From Ulva prolifera (Eukaryota; Chlorophyta; Ulvophyceae; Ulvales; Ulvaceae), in contig CM041198.1 of assembly GCA_023078555.1 (NCBI GenBank), positions 10,277,836 through 10,341,835 on the forward strand: a stretch of DNA of 64,000 bases, written 5' to 3'. How positions within the stretch are numbered: the first letter of the stretch is position 1; each line of letters starts with the position of its first letter. The notes beneath the pieces are model-generated. The model saw nothing but the letters and a program-made list of their open reading frames with translations. It was not told where the DNA came from and did not search any database. Below are positions 46,012 through 56,600 of the stretch, piece after piece. The position numbers and the translations under genes were made by a program.

Positions 46012-47968
46012 GCGATGAGCATGTCACGTCTTCCCGACACGTCAAACAACACAGGTGTCTTCATTCAGTGGTATCAGAAGCGCCACGTGGAAGACTATAA
46101 AGCCTGGAGGCAAGCGGTGCAAGCATCCACCACGATGTATTACCCTCCTGTCCTGTGCGCCTGCTACAGATTGATTCTCTGTGATGAGACTGCACTGACT
46201 GTGGCCCATCGTTTTGATGTGTCGTGTACTTGGATCTGGCGTTTTGTAAATGTCTTCGCATCTATTGCCGTGGCTGGCCTGCAGCCTGATTACGTCGCCT
46301 GCTGGTGGTGAGACAGATGATCAATTTAAACAGCGAGTGCTGAAGGACGGCGCCCGAAAGTTTCAAAGTGCAATGTGGCAGGTGCATTTCGCTTGTACAG
46401 AAGACAGCATCTTGGCTAGTGTTGTCGCATGGCAGAATAGCATATTTGTGTGTGCTGTTGGATCACGCTGATCATGCATCTGGATGCAGGTACATGATTC
46501 AATGTCAAGCACGCCGAGCTGGTCTAGCTTGACGGAGGCAGAACAGAAGCTACTGATGCAGGCAGGTCGTTCATATTACGTGGCCACACGTGTAAGAGGA
46601 GTGCACATTGTGTCGCTGTTGGTGTGAATCTTATTGATAAAGGAAACCCGATGCAGGCAACTCAGTTGTTCCTACTGAGAGCGCATCGCATTCGTGGCAT
46701 CGATGTTGTCGCGTCTGCAGAGACTGCCCAGGTGGATAGCCGTCTGACTCGCCTGTGCGGGGCACTGTCAAGTTCTCTGGAATTGGACCACTGGAAGTTC
46801 GAACCTCGCATCAAGGAATCAATTTCCGCAAGTGATGCAAGCTTTGCTACGCTTTTTCAGGCTGCAGAAGCGCTAGTGTCGATGGTGCGGGGCGACACGG
46901 CTCAAGTGGCGGGAATGCAGCATGCAGTGTCCTCTCCTGACCGGAAGCAGGTGCAGGATTTCCGTACAACAGACAAGCAGGACCCAGTGTACATATTGCA
47001 CACCTTTCAAGATTTTTCAAAAGCTGTCATACAATTTCTGCAAGACACCAATAGTGAAGCAAGTGTGATTCGTGCTTCATGCAGTTGACAGTTGCTGTTC
47101 AGGGGTCTGTCGTCAGCCGTGGCCATTGAGATCTTGTTGAGACTGACAGTGCAATTTCAGGCATGGACTCACAAGTCGATGTAGCGGTGCACACTCTGGT
47201 TCAAACTGCTCCTCCAGCACTGTACTATCACCTGAAGGTGGTTGAACAGCTACTGTGGGATCCATGGGGTCAATCATCTGAGGCTCAGTATGCAATTCTC
47301 TTGATGGTACGCATCCCACTTCCCCTTACAAACCTGTGAGCTCAGCCTCCAAAGTATCATGAGCCATATTGCTCACGTATACCTTGAGGAAGTTGATCCG
47401 GGATTACATCGACAGCATGTGGTCCGACACTCTTTCGCATGTAGACCAGGTTTGCACTGTGCAGTCTTCGATTGTCGCAGCGCTCTATACCATCAATACA
47501 ACTCATTTTAATGTCGACCCGAACTTATTCCTCGGTATCATGGCAAGCCATCATTTTGATCCGGCGGAGTTCCAACCACGCGACACCACATCTGGACTGC
47601 CGCCACCATTTGGAACCGGGCCACCCCTTGGCCAAAGCAAAACCCGTCATGCCTTATCAACACAACGATTACGTCCTGCATTGCGTCAGGATGCCACCAA
47701 CGAAAGACCCAGACATGGAAGTGACTCAGCATCCCACACAGGTCCTGGAGTATCTCGATACTTAGCTCGCCTGGAGAAGACAGGTTCATCCCTCGTCCAG
47801 TGCAGAGGTCTGTCACAAAGTCTGTCCAGGACGTATCCATTTCTTTTACAGAATCCTGAGGATTTGACGCTGAGAGATGTGGAAGATCTGCTGGAGCAAT
47901 ACAAAAATTCGGTCATGCGGTATGAGGCACTGAAGGCAGGTGTTGCCAATGGCCACGAGAAAAAGTGA
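46012..47968 (+). CDS. Unidentified multi-exon gene, helical protein
   Basis: I do not recognise the product. Exon-like segments on one strand are 46012-46160 (IQWYQKRHVEDYKAWRQAVQ), 46310-46380 (DDQFKQRVLKDGARKFQSAM, ending at a GTGCAT donor), 46490-46590 (LTEAEQKLLMQAGRSYYVAT), about 46620-47088 (NPMQATQLFLLRAHRIRGID and a long helical part), about 47160-47310, and 47369-47968, which ends with DLTLRDVEDLLEQYKNSVMR and a TGA. Predicted alpha-helix and Leu/Gln content suggest a scaffold or tether-like protein, but that is inference. Junctions were not all solved. The gene converges on the kinesin gene, with about 240 bp between stop codons. Confidence 0.5.
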
Positions 47969-48211
47969 ATCTGATGTATGTGTTCAAAAGACTAGCTGTG
48001 TAAATGGCACCTGCTGATAAGGTGTTCGATTACCGATCACCAGCTTCGTGATGTGGTGCAATATCATCGTACACTTCGAATGTTTACATCAGATGATGCC
48101 AAACCCATGATGCACAAGCCACAGCTATGTGTGATCCCAAATCTCAACTCATGACCATGTGCAAACTGCCCAACCATGATCACCTAGATTTGGTGAAGCA
48201 CTGCAACCTGG

Positions 48212-51200
48212 TCAGGCACAGTCCGGCTTCGGCATCTTTGGCATGCTTTCAAGGGTTAAAGGTACAGTGGCATCAACCGCACTGTGATCATCCAGGACAG
48301 CTGTGATATTGCTGTGGCCAAGCGGCGATAAGAATACCATTTCATTGTTGTGCTGGCCTTTCTGGCCACCTTGGAGTCGATTTGGAGCGGTCAAAGCGTC
48401 GCGTGCTGTAGTATTGCCTGGTGAACCTTGCTTTGATTTCGCAGCAAAACTACACAAAACAATGGCATATATATGACTGAAGGGGGGGGGGGGGGGTCAC
48501 CTATGTAACTCACTTTATATCATCTTCAACATGCAATGTGCAGCTGATCAGGGGTAACTGGCCGCACCTTGATCGCAACTTGGACAACAGTCCAGGATTC
48601 GTTGGTCTCGCCAGATTTTGTGGGAGGGCTGATGGATCGTGCATGGCGCCACTCCCAATCCAGCCACTTTGATCTGGCAGGGCTGTTGCTGCACAAGTAC
48701 CTGCCTCACCAGACAACGTGATGTGTTGTGCTGGAATTGTGTTGGCCTGTTGCCTAGACCTGCCACCGATGGTTGGGGAAAGCCCTGCCAATCACAGTGT
48801 GTGTTGTCCAACTGTATCAGATCCACCTACTTGTGCAGCCTACCCATGCTAATCAGGTTCCAAGTCAAAACACCACACCGATATCAACATCATCTTCACT
48901 CTCAGACGTGTCCATGCACAATGGGTGTCCAGCTGCTTGGGCACCCAGTGCCTGTCCGTTCAGCGATCCAATGCCCAACCTGGAGTTAAACATGAATCAC
49001 AGCAGGGAACATTCTTGATGAAGCACGATCCCGTCTCACTGCATGCACACCAACGGCAACAGAGGACGCGTACTCCGGAAAGTGGAAACCATGCTTTTGG
49101 AGAATATCAAGTAACCGTGCGATTTCATCATTGATGAAGTCCAGGCATTCCGCATCCTCATCGTTCAGCCCTCCATTCTCATCAAGGCGGCGCTGTAATT
49201 CCTGCTGCTGTGGCTGCAAGTTCCGAAGTTTCATGAATGCTCCGACGGAATCATCTAAGGTTGGCACTTCGGGTACAGGCTGCTGCATCACATTGATGGG
49301 TCATGTCCAAACTTTTGGAGTCGATCTTGGTAAAACAGCCAGGCTAGGTACATGTGCATCTATAGAAACGAAAGACACACATCAGCTGATGTTTGTAGAC
49401 GCTGCTCAGCCGCAAGACGTGCTTCTTCCAGCTCAATCTCTTTCAAACGCGACTTTTCCACTTCTTGACGCAGGCGCACCATTTCCAATTCCACCTCACT
49501 GGGAAGTCTTTCCACACCAGCATCCTGCACAATTGCAGGATCAATCCACTGACAATTCTGAATCGCCGACGGACAGAGCATAGCGTGATCTAGGCCCTAG
49601 CATCTGTAATCTCAACCAGTCAGGTGCGCACTAGCGCCTTTGATCGTGAGTCTAGCTCCTCCACTCTTTTACGAAGTGCTTCCAGCTCACGCATCTGTTC
49701 AGCAGTCATGGCATCTCCTTCGCAATCACCGCCACTGCTCTGTTGAAATTGATTCAAAAGCTTCTTCCGTTCAATTTCGACTTGTTCAGCTACTCGTTTC
49801 TCCATCAGAGCCAACACGATCGGGTCCAATTTTACTTTGTTACCATACCCGCCTTGCAGTCCCCCACCGGCATTCTTCTTTGCATTGACTACAACCTGTA
49901 TCGCAATGCATTTTCTTAGCCCAAGCAAGCCAGAACCGTGTCAATAAATTCCATGTTGGGAGACATGTTTGCCTGCATCGCATTGTGTGCGTGGCAGCTA
50001 CCTTCATCATCTTTTCAGCAAACCGACATGTCGCCAGTGTTTCTTGCATCTTTGAAGGATCGCCCCAAGCACATGCTAGTAATGTTGTTTTGCAATTCCC
50101 ACCAATTGAGTCTTTCAAAAAGTGCGTCAGCTTGGACTCCCGAAAGGCTGGAACCCCTTTACTACCCAGGGCCATTACCACCGTTTGGAGTGTCAGCAGA
50201 GATTTGTTGATTGCATCCCCTTCCTTGTTGGTCTGTGCACCTTGATTACCTATTGCTTTCCGTCTCTCTGATCCTGCACAATACCGGGCTGGCGCAGTGA
50301 GAGATGTAATTTCAGCTTGACACTTGAAAAGCTCTTCTTCAGAGGCAATAGGATGGAAATGATCATGCATTTCACTTGGGAAAGACATAGGCATGTATCA
50401 GAAGTCCTCATTGGCACCTTGAGTCGATACCTGCTAGATCAACAATATTGAGTTTGGCATTGAAGGCACCGGTTGAATTGCTAGTTTGCAACCAAATCGT
50501 CAGAATTGTGTGGGACCGGGAAGATCTGTCATTCATGGCAGTTGACGCCTGTGCACGAATCTTCTGAGCACGCTCAATCAGAGCCTCCACCTCCTGGAAA
50601 CAACACCGCGAGTCTCATGGACGGAACCTGCCACCTATCAATCAAACCGGAACGCAATTTGGATGCCGTATGGGTCCACGAGACCCCAATGCATCTGCAG
50701 TGGCGACCGATGAAAATGCGCCCCAAAATATCAAATATTACCTCCATGGACTTCACTTCGATAGGTGTAACACCCTTCAGTTTCATGACACCGTTAGCCT
50801 CCATGACATCAATTCCCGTTTGTCCTTTTTTATTGTGCCCTGCTCCTGCAAGGCGTGCTGGTTGCTGCTCAGACAACAGATCTCTCAAGACCTCGCAATA
50901 GACCTCACAATATGTTACCTGCGACAATAAGATACTCGTCAAACAAGTCTCGCTGTAAACATTAGCTGCACCCTGTCGCACAAGAATGATGTGCAGAACA
51001 CCTGCATTTTCCAAGTCGAGTACTTGTTTGTTGACGACAGAGCTGAAAACAGCTGACCAAGCGCTCTGGGCATGATTCCGCGATCTTTTATGGACATCTC
51101 TGCAGAGCAAGGGTGATCATCCGTCATGAGCTGATGCTGCCCTCTTTAACGAGGCAGCTGCGAAAAGGCAACATACTGAACGCTCGACAAGCAGAAGGTT

Positions 51201-51552
51201 GGACCACTGCATCTTGTCGCTGTCACATTTTGCACCCACACCAGAGTCCCACACCTGAGATTCTTAACTCTGGTCCCAGAATTGAGTACGTTTTGCCCGA
51301 GCCTGTCTGACCATACGCAAGAAGCGTTGCATTATATCCTTCCAGCACAGATTCGACAATGGGCTTGCCGACGACTTCATGCAGCTTTTCGTTGTCTACG
51401 CACGTCATCGCATGTGAAAAGTTGAAGCTGAACATGTCGTCTTCACCGGGCCTGTTAAGCATCATCGTCCCCGGAGACACGACAGTGACATAGCTTGAAG
51501 TACCCGCCTCTGTGGCAGGCTTCATCCGAAGCGCAACGCGGACGTGGGACAT
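48212..51552 (-). CDS. Kinesin-like motor protein with N-terminal motor domain
   Basis: Microtubule-dependent ATPase. Seven exons are solved and in phase: 51255-51552, 51002-51099, 50742-50918, 50431-50593, 50002-50273, 49632-49895 and 49381-49524. Further exons follow to a stop at 48212. The P-loop is AYGQTGSGKTYS, switch I is MNDRSSRSHTILTIW, and switch II is VDLAGSERR, assembled across the exon 4/5 junction. FRESKLTHFLKDSIGGNCKT and LATCRFAEKMMKV close the motor at about residue 335. After a Gly-rich neck the tail has charged coiled-coil segments (EKRVAEQVEIERKKLLNQFQ, EVELEMVRLRQEVEKSRLKE). AEKMMKV after the motor is reminiscent of kinesin-9, but the family is not certain. The start is the first ATG (MSHVRVALRMKP), which gives the usual first beta strand. 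Confidence 0.94.
48482..48496. repeat. Homopolymer tract of 15 G in a kinesin intron
   Basis: Lies between the last coding segment (stop at 48212) and the preceding exon region. Confidence 0.9.
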
Positions 51553-53303
51553 GACTATGATATTTCAAACGGCACGCTAACCCAGTGACAGGCATATATC
51601 ATGAAGTTGTGCCGGACAGGGCCATCTGACAGATATTCTCGAAGGCAGCATCTGTAAGGACGGCAGCAAGTGTATGCGTTGACTATTGAAATGTGCGTAG
51701 ACACGCGGCAGGCGACAGTGGGTAGGCCCATGCATGCACATGGCCTCCACCATGCATGGAAAAGCCGGATTCAGCAACTACATCAGGCACAAGAAGTGCT
51801 CGAGGCATGCGGCAAGGGTGGGGCGGATCTAGGGTAACTGTTCACGTGGATCACACACAGGAGCCTCTTTTTTACCGACCGGTCAGGAAAAAGCTAATGG
51901 GGCCATTCAACTTTGTGAATCATCAGGCCCACCCGCAGACTGCCTGGCGGAATGCACAGCAGTCAAGCCCCATACACTCTAGAGCAAACTGTGCTGTTTG
52001 CATCCAAAGGACAGGATTGTTGCGCAGCTGTGGCCCGTGCGGCAGGGGTGTCAGAGCGGTCTATGGGTGCGGTGCTGCACCCGCGGGTGGCAGCCAAGCC
52101 TACTGAGAGCGCAATCAGCCCCAGCTACACAGATCTCCTGATTTATCTCTGAAAATTTTACAGACAACAGATCACCCACTGCCTTATGTCTCCACAAACT
52201 CCCGCCGGTACGAGACTCCGTACCAGCCCGGTGGCATTTCAGACTCTCTACATTCGCCAGGTCCACGACGGCGTTCGAAACTAATCCAGCACCATATTGC
52301 TGTCATGGATCCGGGATCTGGCCAGCGAACCCGCCACAGGCTGCGCGATAATGGTTGTTCTCAGGGCAGTCAACCCGCCATGCCGGCCCGCACAGTGCAC
52401 CATATGACCTGTGCGAGCATCGTGAGACTCTCAAAAACGCCCTCTACTCAACTATGTCATCCACGCCTGCTCTCGTGCACTACAGATGCCCGTCGTTCTC
52501 CCATGCATACGTGCACATGCACATCGTGCGTGCTGGTGCGCCGCTTGTGCAAGCTTAGCCCACCTTGGATGCTACTTACAGTGTCGTCTACAGCGAAAGG
52601 CCCCATTAGCGATTTTCTGACCGCGACGACCTATGAGGTCCAGATCTGTTGTTGGTGGCAGCAGGGGCTTGCAAATCAAATGTCAGTGCTGCACGTGGCA
52701 TAATGCCAAGGATCAAGCCAGCTACAAACTATGATGCATTCCTCTGGGCTAGCTGCACCACGATTCAGGATTCACACAGAGTGCACTGCGGCACAGAGGA
52801 ATGGATGCACAAACCTTTACTCAGGTTCTCTGTTCAATGTGTTCCTTTACCGTGAAGGGGGCTACGCAGATATCTTGCAAGCTTGAGGTCCGCACTTTTG
52901 TTGGAGTAATGCGAGCAGCATGCAAATGAGCACACATTATTTCGTTGGCATCGAAGCGTCGAAGGCTGTCCTGTTCCACAGATCCCCACTAGCCTTAGTG
53001 GGGCTGTTTCACTCTAGAGCTGTATCAATGATTCCAGGGACTAGCATGCGCCTCCCCCCAGGTGAATTCCCAAGCGGTCATGGACATGCAGTCACGCACA
53101 CTTACACGACATCTGCTGGAGTGCATCTTCGGCGAATCAGACAGTGCCACAATCTTACTGTCCGCAGTGCACGTGCACCTGCCGGACCCCATCCGCGTTC
53201 CCGAGGCCGCAAGGCAGTCCTAGCCGCCATCACTGATGGACACATTCTAGTGAGCCCAATGTGCGTTGTGCATGGTAAGAATATTGGCGTAGACTGACAC
53301 AGA
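51553..53303. other. Upstream flank of kinesin; no gene recognised
   Basis: About 1.75 kb with several ORFs of 60-130 codons on the + strand. None has a known domain. It should include the kinesin promoter. Confidence 0.35.
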
Positions 53304-53396
53304 TGTCACAATGCATGCGCCTGCAGGCAGCAGTGTGGTGACAGGTGCACCCATGCACGGATGATCCGCGGATCACGTGTAGGGGTAAGCTGTGCA
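53304..53396 (+). repeat. Truncated copia-2-type LTR next to a primer-binding-site-like sequence
   Basis: Starts TGTCACAATGCATGCGCCTG and follows the reference LTR for about 85 bp, then jumps to ...GCTGTGCA. Directly after it TGGTATCGGTGATC (53397-53410) resembles an initiator-tRNA-Met primer-binding site and the one in the TRIM. It may be the internally deleted 5' LTR of copia-1. Confidence 0.55.
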
Positions 53397-53655
53397 TGGT
53401 ATCGGTGATCGTTTGCGCGGTTGCATTCGTTGTGCGTAATAGTGGTGTGTCATATGACCGCGCATGCCCAAGGGCATTTGCGCTGCTTTAGTGCGTAGTC
53501 ATATGACCAGATCAACCGCATGATAGTCAACAGTAGTAATTCGCATGTTTGATTGCGAGCTGTGTGGCTGCGGTTTACATTAGATTAGTCGTGACGGTCC
53601 ACGAGCCGACGAAGCTGCCCGCGCAAGAGAAGAGATCGCTCGCTGCAGGTGGACC

Positions 53656-56600
53656 ATGTCATCATCAGAAGAGGAAGCTGCTCTTGAAGCTGAGGCTACG
53701 GCCGAAGCTGAGAGGCAAGCTGCTCTCTTGCACGCTTCGGGCGATGCACCTGGTGGCGTACCCACTACTAGCCGTGCTGATGGGCCAGCCGCTGGTACTA
53801 GACGTGCACAAGCTGCACAAGCTGCCTCTCAGCTTGAAGCTGCTAACGCTACGGCGGAGCAAGCTCGGGTTGAAGCAAGCAATGTGCGCGCTGCTCTAGC
53901 GCGCGCGGAATAGGCTCGTGAAGCTGCCGAGGCTGAGGCGGAAGCTCTGCGTGCTACGACCCAGGCTGAAGCTGATGACTCAGGTAATAGTCATCTGAAT
54001 GCGAACTTAGTTGATGCTAATGCCATAGTTGACGCAATGAGATCTATGAACTTCCGTGAGCCCGCGATTGACAAAGGGAAGTCCCCACAGTGGGATTTTA
54101 GTAAAGGTGAACGATTCTCAACGTTTGAGTTTCGTGTTGAGCTCTGGCTCAAAGGCCATGGCCTTCATCACCTTCTGACAGAATTGCCTACTGGTCCTGA
54201 GACTGCAACTCATGACAAGGTAATGGCAGTTGTATGCTTTGCACTGCCAGCACAGGACTTAGAATATGTCCGTGTGTTTGTCTCCCTTAAGGATGTATGG
54301 AGTGCACTGCGTGCCAAGTATATGCCTAGCATAGAGGCAGAGATCGGATCCCTATGGGATAGGTTCTCCCGTGCTGTACTCAAAGGACATAGAGCCACGC
54401 AGGTAGAAGAATACTGCACATACATTATGTCCTTAGTCAATCAGCTGACTGCTTTGGGTGCTCAACCTGCTCAGTACCAGGTTAGCAACAAGCTGTTCGA
54501 GCCTCTCGGTCAGGAATTTGTATCATTGCGTAGTGAGCAAGGAGGTTGTGATTTCCTCACTCAGATAGCTGCCATCACGAATCACGCACGGGCATTAGAT
54601 GCCTGTGGACCTCCCCAAGGGGCAGGGCGTGATCATGGCCCTAGAGGTAGGAACCCACAACAGCCACAGCGCCCTGCAGTTGCTGCCGTTACTGTCAGAA
54701 ATGCTACCATTTGTGCAGGGCGGACGCGCAGTCCTCGTTCAGGTCAGGTCAGGACAGCCAGCATCTCATACCTGCTGCGCACAGAGGTAGAACCGAGAGA
54801 TGCTGAAGGGAAGTGCTAGTACCGGGAAACAGTAAAGAGATTGGTTACAGATCTCAGTGTGCACATGCTTATATGCACACAGAACACTCAAGGTTACGGC
54901 GGGAAACCCTCGCACGATCTCTCTCACTACATCGAGACAATCCTAGCTGGCGGCTTACCCCTACACTGGATCCGCGGATCGTCCGTGCATGGGTGCACCT
55001 GTCACCACGCTGCTGCCCGCAGGCTCATGCATTGTGACAGTCGCTGCCAATGAGACCCGCACATGCTACGTGTGCAAGAAGACATGCCATCTCTAGAAGG
55101 ACTGCCCGGATATCCATCCGGAGGTCAGAAAGTTCCTCTCTGAGCAGGCAGCTCAGCCTCGCGGCAACAACACCGGCCGCGGACGAGGACGCGGACGCGG
55201 ACGCGGACGGGGCAGAGGCCCATCCGTCGCTGCACTGGAGTTTCCAGGTGACGGATTCAGCATGGTTGATGTTGCCCGCCTGGGCGAGCTGTGCAATTTT
55301 CTCATAGACAGTGGATCTCAAGCTCATGTGATCCGTAATCCTGAGCTATTCGTCTGCATGCGGAAATCGAGAATCCCGTGCATCCAGCCTGTCGGTGACG
55401 AGGACATTCCTGTCGTGGGCGAAGGAACAATTTGTTTCAAAGTAGGTTCGTATGTGACTACGGGTGGTGATGTGAAGGAATTAGTCCTAGAGATCCCGAG
55501 TTGTCTGTATGTCCCTGCATGCCCCTTGAACATCTTGTCTACGGAGGAGTTCAAGCATGAGGATATTTTCCTGCAAACACGTGCTGTCACGGAGGCAGGT
55601 GATATAGTCATCATCCCAGGCTTCTCTGACCAGGCCCTAGGCCACAAGGAGGGTAGGATTAACCAATCCACAGACGCGAAGAATCGACCTGTTCTTTTCA
55701 TTGAGACAGATAAGGGCAAGCCCATCCTAAGGGGTGAGCAAGTCAATAGTCCTAGTGCGTGGTCCTCGAGCAATGCCGTGGCAAAGCTCGAGAGTGACGA
55801 GGCCGATCTCTGCAGAATAGCTGCATTGACTGGCAAGGCACAACATGTTCCGGATGCTGCGAAGCTGAACACGACATTTTTGACACATTTGAGTCTGCAA
55901 ACGGGCACATCCATTCTGCAAATGATGTCCAAAGCTGAGGTGTATAAGGGTTTAGGAATAAAATCTGATGTGGTGAAGGAGAATCTAGGTCGCTGCCACG
56001 GTTGTCGCCTAGCCTCCCATGATTCCGGCTCTAGCAATCAGCATGGCACAAATGTAGAACATGATGAGGCCCAATGGCCTGGTGCATGGCTGCATGTTGG
56101 TGTTATGGGTCCCATTTTGCCTGTAGGGGTAGGAAAAGCACGGTACATTCTCATAGTCGTCGATGAGCATTCACGTTACAGTTTTGCTTGTCCAATGGAT
56201 GCGAAGTCTAGAGTGCCGCAGCTGCTAGTTGAAATCATTGAGCACATACGGTCTAGTGTTCTTCCGCATGAGTTCGTTGATGATGAGGGCATTAAGATCA
56301 CACCTAGAGTCATGGGTGTACACGGAGATCGCGGCGGAGAGTTTGAGGGTCACAATATCCAAGATTATTTCTCAGAGAACGGGATACCGTGGGAAACATG
56401 TGCTCCTGGACACCATGAGGGCAATGGTATTGTAGAGCGTACGTGTGGTGTCACCTCTGACAAAATGCGTGCTGCAATTCTCCCCACCGATCTACCCCGC
56501 CGGCTATGGCCTGAGGGGGGGATGTGTGTCAACCATTGCACTAATCTTGTGCCTGGCAATGCTTTGATGGCTCGTGAAAAGAAAAAGTTCATAAACAAGA

